A DNA stretch of 64,000 nucleotides from RGIG8775 sp045660295 (GTDB taxonomy: Bacteria > Bacillota > Clostridia > Oscillospirales > CAG-272): contig JAZRDN010000040.1 in assembly GCA_045660295.1 (NCBI GenBank), forward strand, positions 1 through 64,000. Direction: 5' to 3'. Shown here in pieces: positions 39,803 through 49,858 of the stretch. The notes under the pieces were generated by a model. That model saw nothing but the letters and a program-made list of their open reading frames with translations, had not been told where the DNA came from and did not search any database. The translations under genes were made by a program, and so were the position numbers. The stretch's first letter is position 1; every line of letters begins with the position of its first letter.

Positions 39803-42800
39803 TTATTTTTTCTTTTCTTCAAGCCGTATATCGCTGCCAAACGGAAGGGAATATATCAAGACCTCATCGGGTGCTTTTCCAAGCATTTCGGTTATAGCCT
39901 TAGCGTAGTAAGAAAGCTGTTCGGCGTGCCGTTTTGTGAGCTTTTCTATTGCCAGATAGGGCGACGCAAGCTCCTCTTTTGTCAGATAGTCTGTCTTGTA
40001 GTCGCAAAGCACGATCTTTCCGTCGATATCCTCAAAGAAAATGTCAATAACACCTTGAACTGCAATCGTCTCGTCTTTGAGAAGCTTGGACTTTTCTTCT
40101 TCTTGCGTAAAATCCGAGGCAGGCAAAAAGATGTTGAAGCGTTGCTCTCTCCAAAGCCTTTTGGCGTTGGATATCCTCTTATAAAGTTCGCTTTCAAAGA
40201 ACGCCTTAAGCTGATATTTGTTAATGATGTCGGCGTATTTTTCGGAGATGAACTTTTTCTCTCTAAGCCGCGCTATCTCGTTGTCAATTCCGTGTTTGAC
40301 CGCGTTGTCAAAATCGCAGAATTGCAAGAACGCGTGTGTGGCAGTTCCGCGCTCGGCGGCGCTTGCGCCGTTCTCGGCGTTAAGGCTTTCGGGGGGAGTA
40401 AACGAATTGCCGAATTGCTTTTCAAAGCTGTCGTTAAGCTGCTCGAGGCTTGCCGCATGCTCGTCGGCAACGTCAAGCACCTTGGGAGAAAGCGCCGAGA
40501 CCGAGAGCTTGGCGGGGAGCTTTGAAATATGCTCAAATTCGTATTTGCTCTCAAAACGCTCAAGAAGTAACTTTACAAGCTCGGGGTCTGCGGTTTCCGC
40601 CTCATTCGTATTATCATTTTGGTTTGCGTTGGGAGCGCCATAGCTTGCGGAAATATCGCTTTGGTCATATGCCCGATATTCGATACGGAAGCAGTCCTGC
40701 TTGTCAGCAAGCGGAAGCGCCATCATTATCCATTCAATGTAGCTTGATGAGGAAAGAATGGCATAGCTTTGGTCGTATTTGCATATCTCCGCGGTGTTCG
40801 CCAGCTTTTTCTTAGGCTCAGGGAGATTGGCAACCATGTAAAGCCTTTCGCGAGCTCTTGTCATGGCAACGTACAAAAGACGCATTTCTTCCTCGGTTTG
40901 AAGCAACACTCTCGTGTCGATAACAGAACGCAGAAGCGGTGAATCGTACTTTGCCAGACCGTTTTCGTCGTGTTGCGCAAAGCCGATACCCAGCGATGGC
41001 TCAAACTGTATCGTGTCGCCCTTGAATTTGAAATTGAATCCTTTCTCGCATTGGAAAACAAAGCACACGGGAAATTCAAGACCCTTTGATTGATGTATGG
41101 TCATGATCTTTACGCAGTTCGTGTCACCCGCTTCGCTCGATTCCGAAAGCGATACCTTGCACTCTATCAGCTCGTTTACGTATTTTATAAAGCCGTAAAG
41201 ACCCTTGAAGCCGTTTGACTCAAATCTTATGGCGTATTCGTAAAGCCTGAGCAGATTTTGGCTTCCGTCAGTGGCATAAGAGAGAATCGAAAGCTCGTTA
41301 TACAGCTTTTTGATGAGCTTGTCGCAGGGCGATGTCATTGCGGCGTTTCTCCAGTATTCAAGCTCACCGTTGAAGCGCTTGCATTTTTTGCCCAAATCGG
41401 TGTCCTTTTCAGAATACTGCAATAAAGCATCGTAAAGCGAATACGACGGGTCGCAATATGAGCGGATTTCCACAATGTCGTCAAGTGAAAAGCCGTAGAA
41501 TGGCGAGCGCAGAGTTCCTGCCAGAGAAATATCCTTTTGCGGATTGTCTATGGTTGAAAGCAACGCCAGCATAAGAAGCACGTCGGGATTTTCAAAGAAA
41601 TTGCTTTCACCTGAGCTCTGCGAGGGAATTCCCAGTTTCGCAAGCTCATTTTCAAGCAGCTTGAAATTCGTCTTATCTCTGGCGAGAATGGCAATGTCCT
41701 TGTATTCGATGCTTTTAGGGATAAGATTTCCGTCCTCGTCATTTGCGGCGGCAAGCTGTTCGGTGTCAACAAGCCTTCTTATTTCCCGCGCCACGTATTT
41801 AGCGCCGCATTTTGCAAGCCTGTCCTTTTCCTCCGGCGACAGAGAACTTGCGGGAATGTCATCGGGCAATACACCTGTTATTGCCACCACAGCAGGGGTG
41901 GGGACGTGGTCGGGGTCATCATATATCTTGGAGAAGATAAGATCGTCCTTTTTCGAGTAGTCGATGCTTTCGGCGCGATTTGAGAAAAGGAACGAGGATA
42001 CAGCGTTAGAAAAGTCAACGACAGTTTCGTCGCATCTGAAATTATTCGACATGAAAAGCGAATATCCGTCGTCATCCTTAATTCTGAATGGGGTCAGCGT
42101 TCTCTTGTATGAAGCGAATATTGACGGATCAGCGCCTCTGAATGTGTAAATGCTCTGCTTGATATCTCCAACCATAAAGCGGTTGTCGGGCTTTGCTATG
42201 GTTTTGAAGATCATATCCTGAACATCGTCAACGTCTTGATACTCGTCAACGTATATGTAATCAAAGCGGTTACGATATTCAAGTGCCACCTCGGTAGGCT
42301 TGCCCGCCTTGTCGCACAGAATGTTAAGAACGAATCTTCGTATGTCGTTAAAGGTGCATATTCCGCGCGCGGCTTTTTCTTCCATAAGTCTTGTGTGGAA
42401 TTTTAACAACAGGGCGTGAAGCTCACCGCATATTTTGGCGTTATCCTTAAAGGACAGAGAGATGGTGTCCTGTGAATATTTGAAATATTTTTCCGCTATG
42501 GTCTTTACTTTTTTCTTTAACGCGTCGCGTTTGTCTTTCAGCGCCTTTATTTCTTGGCTTGTACCCTTGTACGAGCCTAATCTGGTGTAAGGCGGCTTTT
42601 TTAGGATCTCGTGCGCCTTCTCGTAATTTTTTTCCTTGATATAGCCGTTTACGGTCTGCCAGAGAGAAAGATCGTCCGAAAAGGCGGGAGCGAGCGTTAT
42701 AAGCGCGTTTTCATCGGTTTTTATAAGCTCCAGCGCGTCAGAAGTCACTCCGCACGCATAGTTGAAAAAGGCTTGAGCTTCGTTGCTGGCAACCTCTCCG

Positions 42801-43432
42801 AATTTTGTGTCAAGAAAATCGGCTTCAGCGGCTTTAAGAAGCTTAGCCTGATAATCCTTCAATGCGTCAACTCCATTTTGCAGAGACAGAAGCTTTTCGT
42901 AAATAAATATGAAAATATCGGCAAGTGTATCACTGCTTCGGGCATTTGTGAAATGCTCGGTAAAATGCTCAAATCCTTCTTGGTCGAAATAAAAATCCTC
43001 TATCGTCTTGTCCATTATAGCGCGATTTATGGGCGCAACCTCGGCGCTGTCGGCTATTCTGGGGATCTGGGAAAGCGGAATTCGCTGAAAGTTGCTCTTT
43101 ACTATTTCGTAATAGAAGGAGTCTATGGTGGAGATGTGCGCGTTCCCAAGCTCAACAAGCTGCTTGGAAAGATGCTTGTTGTCGGGCGCCGCCAAAAGCG
43201 CTTTTGAGAGCTCCTTGGAGATCTTTTCGCGGAGATCGGCGGCAGATGCGCGCGTAAAGGTAACTATGAGCATGCGTGATATTTCCGCGGGAGCATCTTT
43301 GTCAATAAGCGAATCTATAATTCGCCTTGCCAGAGTTGCGGTCTTTCCCGAGCCTGCGGCGGCGCTGACAAGAAGTGTCTTGTCTCTTGTGTTCACGGCA
43401 GATGACTGCGCGGGTGTCAAATTTATAGCCAA
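39803..43432 (-). CDS. addA: AddA helicase-nuclease subunit
   Basis: This 1209-residue protein is the UvrD-like half of the AddAB recombination nuclease, which trims double-strand ends up to a Chi site and loads RecA. Walker A is SAAAGSGKTATLARRI near residue 25. YIYVDEYQDVDDVQDM near 390, IKQSIYTFRGADPSIF near 430, and KIMTIHQSKGLEFPVCF near 780 are helicase motifs. The C-terminal nuclease has ATHAFLQF near 1040 and GVIDIFFEDIDGKIVLCDYK near 1140. The length is usual. It lies 15 bases downstream of addB. Confidence 0.96.
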   Translation of the reverse strand: MAINLTPAQSSAVNTRDKTLLVSAAAGSGKTATLARRIIDSLIDKDAPAEISRMLIVTFTRASAADLREKISKELSKALLAAPDNKHLSKQLVELGNAHISTIDSFYYEIVKSNFQRIPLSQIPRIADSAEVAPINRAIMDKTIEDFYFDQEGFEHFTEHFTNARSSDTLADIFIFIYEKLLSLQNGVDALKDYQAKLLKAAEADFLDTKFGEVASNEAQAFFNYACGVTSDALELIKTDENALITLAPAFSDDLSLWQTVNGYIKEKNYEKAHEILKKPPYTRLGSYKGTSQEIKALKDKRDALKKKVKTIAEKYFKYSQDTISLSFKDNAKICGELHALLLKFHTRLMEEKAARGICTFNDIRRFVLNILCDKAGKPTEVALEYRNRFDYIYVDEYQDVDDVQDMIFKTIAKPDNRFMVGDIKQSIYTFRGADPSIFASYKRTLTPFRIKDDDGYSLFMSNNFRCDETVVDFSNAVSSFLFSNRAESIDYSKKDDLIFSKIYDDPDHVPTPAVVAITGVLPDDIPASSLSPEEKDRLAKCGAKYVAREIRRLVDTEQLAAANDEDGNLIPKSIEYKDIAILARDKTNFKLLENELAKLGIPSQSSGESNFFENPDVLLMLALLSTIDNPQKDISLAGTLRSPFYGFSLDDIVEIRSYCDPSYSLYDALLQYSEKDTDLGKKCKRFNGELEYWRNAAMTSPCDKLIKKLYNELSILSYATDGSQNLLRLYEYAIRFESNGFKGLYGFIKYVNELIECKVSLSESSEAGDTNCVKIMTIHQSKGLEFPVCFVFQCEKGFNFKFKGDTIQFEPSLGIGFAQHDENGLAKYDSPLLRSVIDTRVLLQTEEEMRLLYVAMTRARERLYMVANLPEPKKKLANTAEICKYDQSYAILSSSSYIEWIMMALPLADKQDCFRIEYRAYDQSDISASYGAPNANQNDNTNEAETADPELVKLLLERFESKYEFEHISKLPAKLSVSALSPKVLDVADEHAASLEQLNDSFEKQFGNSFTPPESLNAENGASAAERGTATHAFLQFCDFDNAVKHGIDNEIARLREKKFISEKYADIINKYQLKAFFESELYKRISNAKRLWREQRFNIFLPASDFTQEEEKSKLLKDETIAVQGVIDIFFEDIDGKIVLCDYKTDYLTKEELASPYLAIEKLTKRHAEQLSYYAKAITEMLGKAPDEVLIYSLPFGSDIRLEEKKK

Positions 43433-43447
43433 ATCCTCACATCCTTT

Positions 43448-46400
43448 CTATTCTGCGTCTGTGCTGTCAATATCGGATTTTGTGATATCGACTCGGCAGA
43501 ACTGCTTCATATTGCAGTATTCGCACGGATATTTCTGACCGTCCTTGCGCGGTATAATGTCCGCGTTTCCGCTTTTCATTTCCTCGGCAATGCTTATGAG
43601 CGTTTCGTTTATCTGTTTTTCAAGCGCATCAAACTCGTCGGCGCTTATGGGAGCACCGCCTTTTACCTTGCCGTCGTGGCTAAGCTGCTTGAGGATATTT
43701 TCGTCGTTTAAAATTATACCCGAGCGAGGAATCTTGCTTTCTGCAATCTCAAATATCCGTTCGTTTTCGGTTCCGTAATCGGTATTTATGCTGGGAAGCG
43801 CGGTGGATACGTATATGGCGCTTGCGGGCTTTATTTGGTCGTCATTCTCGCATCCGATCTCTTTTCTGAATTTCTCGGAGGTGGTGTTGCATATAGCAAA
43901 AAGGTAAAGCAAGAGCTGTATATTGAGACCTGACTCAATATCATCTATTGAAAAGGTCTTTGAGCCTGTTTTATAGTCTATGACCTTAACGTATACCACT
44001 CCGTCAGTCTTGAAAATGTCAAGGCGGTCAACCGTACCGCTCAGCGTTATTTTTGTGCCGTCCTTAAGCGTGAGCACGGGAGAGGGTAGAATGCATTTGC
44101 TGTCGTTTCCTATCTTCATTTCAAGATATTTGGGAACGAAACTGCTGTTCAAAAGCTCCTTGTAAAGTGCCGAGGCCACAAGCACAGCCAGCCTTGTCAA
44201 GCGGTCAAAAAGATGAGAGAGACGCTTTGACGGCGTATTGTGATTTCCGAAAATGTTATCTATGTACTTCTTTGCTTCTTGGCGAATTATCGCTTCAATA
44301 TCTCCGTGCGTGAGGTCGGTTCTTACAGTATCCTTGTCCACAACGGCTTTAATGAATATCTCAAGCAATCTATGGATAAACGTACCCGTGTTTGCCGAGT
44401 TGAAGCCTACGCTTCTGTTTTCGCGAAGCTCCAAAGCGTACTGGCAGAAATAGTTGAAATGGCACTTTATGTATTTGTCTATCTTTGTTTGCGAAAGATG
44501 TATATTGTTGCCGAAAAGCCCGTCAGCGGTTTCATCGCTTAATCTGCACGTTGGGTCGCTTATCGGAATTTGAGACTTCTTGAGGATCTCGCGATATTCC
44601 TTATCATTTTCAAAAATCTTTTCCAAGGCGGCGCGATTTTCGGGGGCCTTGATAGAGCCAAACGCCTCAAAGGAAAGCGTTCGTGACATAAGTCTGTCAA
44701 GCTCGTTTTCAGACCCGTAAGAGCGTATCTTTATGTGAGACAAAAGCGACAAGACTCTGGTAATCGCAAGCGAGGGCTTGAACGCTGTGCCTCCCGACCT
44801 TGAATGGTAGGATAAGATCAGCTTGTCCGAGGGAAGCGTGACCGCGCGGTAAACGTACAGTAGCTCCTCGGCACTGTTTTCGGCAACGTTGCTTGAAAGC
44901 TCTATTCCAAGCTCCGAAAGACTCTTTTTCTCGTTGTCGGAAAAGAAACCGCTGTCGCTTACGTGAGCGGGGAATTTTCCGTCGCACACGCCAATAAGTA
45001 TGGCGCAACGTATGTCGGAAGCGCGAAGCATTGACGCCGAGCCGAGAAGCACCTCGTCGGCCGCGGTGGGAATAGTGGCTATATCGGTGTTTCCAAGCAC
45101 CAGCTTCAGCGACGAGGCGAATTCCTCGACCGACATTTTCGAGTCTCCAAGCGTTGAGGATATGTCGGAAAGCACTTTTACAAAAGCCTTGTGCGTTCCC
45201 GCGCACTCAAGCGCAGTCTTGCGGTCGCCTGCCGAATAAGCTCGCTTTGCACGCTCATAAAGCTTTTGCGAAAGGTCAAGCGACTTGAAAAAGTCATAGG
45301 TTGCCTCACAAAGCTCGCGTACGTTGTTTGCCGCGTCAAGCCTTGTGAAAAATTCGAAAAGCGTAGAGGTCAGTTTGCCTTTTACGTCGTTGGCTGTTTC
45401 AAGTATCTTGAGCCCGCGCGGTGAAATTGACGTCGAATATCCGTCGGGGTTCATGCTCCAAAGCTCGTCCGCAAAACGGCTTCCGCTTATCTTCCATGTT
45501 GAGACGTAAAGCTCGAATACGTCAATGTCTGCTGTGGAAATATCGGTGAGTCCGGTCTTAAGATAGGCAATAACGTCCTCGGAGCGCCAGCCCTTGAGCT
45601 TTATGGCAAAAGCCGACAGAATAAGCGATATCAGCGGCTCGGTCACAAGGTCTGTCCTTTCGGACATGAAATAGGGGATCCCCGCCTTTTCAAAAGCCGA
45701 GTCTATTATACCGCGGTAAGAGTCCATGTCACCAGCGATCACGGCAATCTCACGGCAGCGGTAGCCCGAGTCCAAAAGCGAGAGAACGGTGTTAGCTACC
45801 GCCTCGGATTCGTGGTACATGTCGGTGCATTTTATTACCGATACCGCACCGTCATCCTCAAGCTTTTTAAGCTCCTTTGTGTTCAGTGAGAAATCCCAAA
45901 GTGAGCGCCAAAGCCTTGTGAGGGAAGGGCTTTTTACTCTGTGAGGCGTGTCGAGTACGGTGATCTGTGCCTTCTCGCCCGCGGCGGCACGCAGCTTTTG
46001 CGACGTCTTGTTAACGCTTGTCAGGTGAAGCGCACCGCAAGAGGGAGCGTCCGACGGAATGGTTACCACGCAGTTGTCGGCTTGCGAAAAGATGCGTTCT
46101 ATTATCTTGTATTCCCATGCGGTGAAGCTGGAAAAAGCATCTATGTATACGTTGTATCCGTTGAAAAATCTGTTCTCGCAAAGGATGGTATGAAGCTTTT
46201 CAAGGTCGTCACTGCTATCGTCGTAAGCATCCTCTACCATTCCCGAAAACTCCGAATATATCATTGAAAAATCAGACAGCTTGGCTTTCAGCGGATGTCC
46301 GTCCTCAAGAGAATCGGCAACTCGACCGAGCTTGGTAGCGCTGACGTTGTTTATTTTGAACTCGTTTATTTGTGCAAGCATAAGCGAGGGAAGCGAAGAA

Positions 46401-46738
46401 TCGCCTACCGCGCGAAGCCCGTATTCGGAAAGTTCTTGTGAAAGCTCGATGAGCGTGCGTTTCATGAAAAGATTTTTCATTCCGCCCGTTATATAGTTAT
46501 ACGAAAGCCCACCGTAAAGCCTGAACAGCTTGTTGGCGAGACGTGAAAAGTTGACCACCTCAAAGGTGAGCTGAGCCGAGGCAGGAAGAAGCCTTGTCAT
46601 GTTTCTCTCTACCTCTACCGTCTGTTGCTCGGGAACTATAAGCAAAACCTTTTTGTCCGCCGCTACGTCATCTTTTATTCTGTTTGTGATAAGCGCGGTC
46701 TTTCCCGTGCCGGGGAGACCGTAAATAAGCTCTGTCAT
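43448..46738 (-). CDS. addB: AddB helicase-nuclease subunit
   Basis: This 1096-residue protein has an inactive-helicase-like body with an ATP site, LIYGLPGTGKTALITNRI, at residue 4. Its C-terminal RecB-like nuclease contains GTFIHRLLEIF near 800 and VKVIDYKTGSKTF near 920. Cysteines at KCHFNYFC near 775 and CEYCNMKQFC at the end should bind the 4Fe-4S cluster. It acts with AddA to recognise Chi and resect ends. The order addB-addA is the Firmicute arrangement. It starts 9 bases after the preceding unknown gene, so it shares its transcript with queG. Confidence 0.95.
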   Translation of the reverse strand: MTELIYGLPGTGKTALITNRIKDDVAADKKVLLIVPEQQTVEVERNMTRLLPASAQLTFEVVNFSRLANKLFRLYGGLSYNYITGGMKNLFMKRTLIELSQELSEYGLRAVGDSSLPSLMLAQINEFKINNVSATKLGRVADSLEDGHPLKAKLSDFSMIYSEFSGMVEDAYDDSSDDLEKLHTILCENRFFNGYNVYIDAFSSFTAWEYKIIERIFSQADNCVVTIPSDAPSCGALHLTSVNKTSQKLRAAAGEKAQITVLDTPHRVKSPSLTRLWRSLWDFSLNTKELKKLEDDGAVSVIKCTDMYHESEAVANTVLSLLDSGYRCREIAVIAGDMDSYRGIIDSAFEKAGIPYFMSERTDLVTEPLISLILSAFAIKLKGWRSEDVIAYLKTGLTDISTADIDVFELYVSTWKISGSRFADELWSMNPDGYSTSISPRGLKILETANDVKGKLTSTLFEFFTRLDAANNVRELCEATYDFFKSLDLSQKLYERAKRAYSAGDRKTALECAGTHKAFVKVLSDISSTLGDSKMSVEEFASSLKLVLGNTDIATIPTAADEVLLGSASMLRASDIRCAILIGVCDGKFPAHVSDSGFFSDNEKKSLSELGIELSSNVAENSAEELLYVYRAVTLPSDKLILSYHSRSGGTAFKPSLAITRVLSLLSHIKIRSYGSENELDRLMSRTLSFEAFGSIKAPENRAALEKIFENDKEYREILKKSQIPISDPTCRLSDETADGLFGNNIHLSQTKIDKYIKCHFNYFCQYALELRENRSVGFNSANTGTFIHRLLEIFIKAVVDKDTVRTDLTHGDIEAIIRQEAKKYIDNIFGNHNTPSKRLSHLFDRLTRLAVLVASALYKELLNSSFVPKYLEMKIGNDSKCILPSPVLTLKDGTKITLSGTVDRLDIFKTDGVVYVKVIDYKTGSKTFSIDDIESGLNIQLLLYLFAICNTTSEKFRKEIGCENDDQIKPASAIYVSTALPSINTDYGTENERIFEIAESKIPRSGIILNDENILKQLSHDGKVKGGAPISADEFDALEKQINETLISIAEEMKSGNADIIPRKDGQKYPCEYCNMKQFCRVDITKSDIDSTDAE

Positions 46739-46747
46739 TTGAACTCC

Positions 46748-47437
46748 TCAATAAATATAAATTACTCTTTTTTCGTGCTTTTGTAATATGCGTTTGTTTA
46801 TAAAGAAAAAATACTGACGTCTGACTGTAAATATCCTTTCACCCTCAATGCGGATGTTGGAGTACGGCTTTTTGCTTTCCGAAAGACCTCTCTGTGATAT
46901 CATAAAAGGCGAGACCGCGATCACGGCGTACCCTCTGTCAGCAAGCTCGGAGATGTTTCTGTAAAGAAAGCTGCCGACTCCAAGCTCGCAATGCCTTGGC
47001 GGAAAGAAAAGTATCACCTTTTTGCCCGCTATCTTTTTCCTTAAAAGCCTTCCGTCGCGCCGAAGCCTTACCGCGGATAAGAGAAGTAAAGCCGCAAATC
47101 CTAAAATTATGGGCGGTATAACAATGGCAAGTATTACCGCGGCGATAAAAAGTATGGCGCTTGTCTGCAACGCAATGAAAATAAACGCCGAAATTCTGAT
47201 TATCCGTGAAATAAGTCTGAAGCGTGAAAAATATCCGCTGTATTTTTCAAAAAGCTTGTATGCCGAATGTGACTTTATAACCTTCCACAGATAAGAAAAA
47301 TATCCCTTGCTTTCAAACAGCGCGGTGCTTTCGTCCTTTGCCGCCGCGCTTTGTACGCGTGAACGCAGAAAGGCGTTCTCGCGCCTCAGTCGTTCAAGCT
47401 CATGCGAATTATTGCTCTTTATCCCTCTTTTTGTCAT
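46748..47437 (-). CDS. Unknown membrane protein between queG and addB
   Basis: This 229-residue protein has a basic coiled-coil-like N-terminus (SHELERLRRENAFLRSRVQ) and two closely spaced hydrophobic helices near residues 85-125 (IFIALQTSAILFIAAVILAI). A soluble C-terminal part follows (KKVILFFPPRHCELGVGSFLYRN), which faintly recalls a Rossmann-like strand-turn. I do not recognise the family. It starts inside the end of the queG-like gene by 29 bases and ends 9 bases before addB, so translation is coupled. The context suggests DNA repair or an envelope job but does not decide. Confidence 0.7.
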   Translation of the reverse strand: MTKRGIKSNNSHELERLRRENAFLRSRVQSAAAKDESTALFESKGYFSYLWKVIKSHSAYKLFEKYSGYFSRFRLISRIIRISAFIFIALQTSAILFIAAVILAIVIPPIILGFAALLLLSAVRLRRDGRLLRKKIAGKKVILFFPPRHCELGVGSFLYRNISELADRGYAVIAVSPFMISQRGLSESKKPYSNIRIEGERIFTVRRQYFFFINKRILQKHEKRVIYIY

Positions 47438-48257
47438 CCTTGCGCTCCGCTATCTTTGCGTTCCTTAAGATAGTGTCGCGCCCGCGCCATGAGTAGGCGC
47501 GCTTTGAAAATTCTTCCTCACTCATTTCCGCGACACTATCGTATGTAAGATAGGGAATCGTGTTTTGGTTGAAAAACTCAACGGGAGAATATACTTCCTT
47601 GGATTCTTTGGCTTTTTTTGTGTGCGGACATACCTCGGAGCAGATATCGCACCCCCAAAGCCCGTATTTTGATATCATTTTTTGCTCGGACTCGCTAAGC
47701 TCCCCCTTTTTCTGAGTCAGAGCCGACAGACATTCTCCGCATTCGCCGCCAAGCCACGGACACGCCCGCCTGCAAAGTCCGCAGTCCTCGCAAAGGCGTA
47801 TCTCGCATTCGGTAGAATAACCGTCAGGTAAGGGCGCTTCAACGATAAGCTCGCTTAGAAAAACGTATGAAGAATATTTCTCTGTGATAAGCAGTCCGTT
47901 CTTTCCGATGACTCCAAGCCCCGCGCGTACCGCCGCGTCGCGCTCATCAACAGGCGAGTGGTCGGCGAACATAGCGAATTTGGTCTCGGGAAATTCGGCG
48001 CCCAGCCTTGTGAGCATGCGCTCGAACAATTCTTTTATAAAAAGGTGATAGTCGCGCCCCACGGCGTAAGCCGATATGTTGCGGTTTCGGTCGCAGGCTT
48101 CCGTATAGTAGGGAATCGCGAATATTACGGCAAAGCCCGAGGAAATTTCGGCTCTGTCAAGAAGATACTGCTTTTTTATTATACACCTTTCCAGTGGCAA
48201 AAAACCGTACAGATCAAGGTTTTCTGTGTGAAAAAGCTCCTTTATTCTTTGGACCAT
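47409..48257 (-). CDS. Short QueG-like epoxyqueuosine reductase family protein
   Basis: The protein is 282 residues from the ATG at 48257, with GGAGG in front; a longer frame is unsupported. It has the DUF1730 region (VIFAIPYYTEACD near 45), MFADHSPVDERDAAVRAGLGVIGKNG near 100-125, and a double-cluster ferredoxin region, CEDCGLCRRACP near 163 and CDICSEVCPH near 210. It ends with SWRGRDTILRNAKI, similar to the RNAAIALGN end of QueG. QueG makes queuosine in tRNA by reducing epoxyqueuosine with cobalamin. It lacks the C-terminal HEAT part of longer members, so activity on tRNA is not certain. Confidence 0.8.
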   Translation of the reverse strand: MVQRIKELFHTENLDLYGFLPLERCIIKKQYLLDRAEISSGFAVIFAIPYYTEACDRNRNISAYAVGRDYHLFIKELFERMLTRLGAEFPETKFAMFADHSPVDERDAAVRAGLGVIGKNGLLITEKYSSYVFLSELIVEAPLPDGYSTECEIRLCEDCGLCRRACPWLGGECGECLSALTQKKGELSESEQKMISKYGLWGCDICSEVCPHTKKAKESKEVYSPVEFFNQNTIPYLTYDSVAEMSEEEFSKRAYSWRGRDTILRNAKIAERKDDKKRDKEQ

Positions 48258-48378
48258 ATCAGCCTCCAAAATATGCTTTGCAAATTGCTTATATATATTG
48301 TAACATAATTGAGCGCGAATTACAACTTTTTTCAAATCTTTTTTATGACATCTTCAAAAAATCGTCACATTAAAATTT

Positions 48379-48384
48379 TATAAT
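48379..48384 (+). promoter_or_regulatory. Probable -10 of htrA
   Basis: TATAAT lies about 33 bases before the ATG of htrA. No good -35 is seen at 16-18 bp, so the promoter may use an activator or another sigma factor, as envelope-stress genes often do. The rest of 48258-48378 is AT-rich and holds the queG promoter region, where I see no clear boxes. Confidence 0.45.
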
Positions 48385-48416
48385 ATAGACATCACACAGG
48401 AAAGGTGGTAGTTTTT

Positions 48417-49778
48417 ATGAATAATAACGACTTTGAAAATAATAGACGAAATAACGACGAATACGAGGTGTATTCCAAAAGCTATACCCCAAGCGAGAAC
48501 GGATATACCGAGCAGAAAAACAGCTATCAAAGCGGAGAGTACCATTATTCTTATATGCCCCAAAGAAAAAATAGCGGCGTTGGAAAGAAAATACTTGCCG
48601 TTATGGTAGTGGTGCTTTGCGCCGCATTGTTTTGCGCGGGAATAATGTTCTGTACGGCTATGGTGGTGTCTAATTATTATGACGGTCTTATTTCCGACGG
48701 TGGGCAGAGCGGCGACGCGAAGCTTCCCATAGCCGACGATACTCAGAATAACGTAGCCGATGAAAAAGAATCGGTCGAGCCGCCCAAGGAAAACGATTGG
48801 TTTTTCGGACTTAACGAGAATACAGACGTTACCATGTCAAACTCCTCAAGCGAGGCTTCGGTGAGTGGGCAGATAGGTGACGAAAACCTTTCCAAGGCAG
48901 ACGTTGTCTCGCTGGTTTCGGATTCCGTGGTCGAAATCACCACATCCGAGACACTGCGGAACGGACTTGTCTATTCCAGCGGTGCGGGAAGCGGAGTGAT
49001 AGTTACCGAAAACGGAATAATCATAACCAATAATCACGTAGTCGAGGGCGCCACCGATATCAGCGTTCGCCTTTCAAACGGCAACGTGTACGAGGCGGCG
49101 CTTGTGGCAACAGACGCCCAGACCGACCTTGCCATTGTAAAGATAGAGCCCAAGGAAGCTCTCACCCTCGCGGTTTGCGGCAATAGCTCCGGCGTACGCG
49201 TGGGCGACGAGGTGCTTGCTATCGGAAATCCATTGGGACTTCTCGGCGGTACGGTTACCAACGGCATTGTCAGCGCTCTTGAGCGAGAGGTTACAATAGA
49301 GGGCGAGACCATGGTCCTGCTTCAGCATAACGCGGCGGTAAGCCCCGGCAACTCGGGCGGCGCGCTCTTTAATATGAAGGGTGAGCTTATCGGTATAGTA
49401 AACGCTAAATATTCCAGTAACGGAGCAGAGGGACTTGGATTTGCTATTCCCATCGATACGGTTATCGCCGTGTATAACGACCTTGTAAATTACGGATACG
49501 TAAAGGGCAGAGCCGACCACGGACTCACTATAGTTCAGCAGTATACCTTCCGCCCCGGATATTACGGATATCTTTTGTATATAGTTGAGTCCAAATATAC
49601 CGACGAGCTGGTTTACGGCGACCGAATTGTAGCGATAAACGGCGTTTCTCCCACGTCCGCGGACGATGCGTACGCTCTCCTTGAGGGCTATGAAATAGGC
49701 GACAAGGTTGAGGTGACAGTATACCGTTCCAGCGGTGAAGTGACCGTGGAATTGCCAATTTCCGAATATCATCCTTAA
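48417..49778 (+). CDS. HtrA/DegP-like membrane serine protease
   Basis: The protein is 453 residues from the ATG at 48417; the AAAGGTGG upstream and the sequence MNNNDFENN support it over a GTG 12 bases earlier. A cytoplasmic tail of about 45 residues is followed by one membrane helix (about 48-80) and an acidic linker. The trypsin-like domain has His in NNHVVEGATD near 205, Asp in QTDLAIVKI near 240 and Ser in GNSGGALFN near 320. A PDZ domain covers about 360-450. It degrades misfolded envelope proteins. It is divergent from queG and followed by a two-component operon with its own promoter. Confidence 0.92.
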   Translation: MNNNDFENNRRNNDEYEVYSKSYTPSENGYTEQKNSYQSGEYHYSYMPQRKNSGVGKKILAVMVVVLCAALFCAGIMFCTAMVVSNYYDGLISDGGQSGDAKLPIADDTQNNVADEKESVEPPKENDWFFGLNENTDVTMSNSSSEASVSGQIGDENLSKADVVSLVSDSVVEITTSETLRNGLVYSSGAGSGVIVTENGIIITNNHVVEGATDISVRLSNGNVYEAALVATDAQTDLAIVKIEPKEALTLAVCGNSSGVRVGDEVLAIGNPLGLLGGTVTNGIVSALEREVTIEGETMVLLQHNAAVSPGNSGGALFNMKGELIGIVNAKYSSNGAEGLGFAIPIDTVIAVYNDLVNYGYVKGRADHGLTIVQQYTFRPGYYGYLLYIVESKYTDELVYGDRIVAINGVSPTSADDAYALLEGYEIGDKVEVTVYRSSGEVTVELPISEYHP

Positions 49779-49794
49779 AATTAACACAAAACTA

Positions 49795-49823
49795 TTGAAA
49801 AAAATCTTGAAATGCTATATAAT
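49795..49823 (+). promoter_or_regulatory. Promoter of the two-component/sortase operon
   Basis: TTGAAA at 49795-49800 and TATAAT at 49818-49823, spacer 17 bp. No terminator is seen between htrA and this point, so read-through is possible. Confidence 0.82.
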
Positions 49824-49858
49824 ATTGTGTTGTAGCATAAAAATCGGGAGGTGACTCT

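Noticed and set aside
39794..40525. Plus-strand frame opposite the end of addA
   Set aside because: The addA nuclease motifs are on the other strand and the frame has no ribosome site.
49074..49787. Long minus-strand frame opposite htrA
   Set aside because: It is antisense to a protease with a complete catalytic triad; the translation has no family features.
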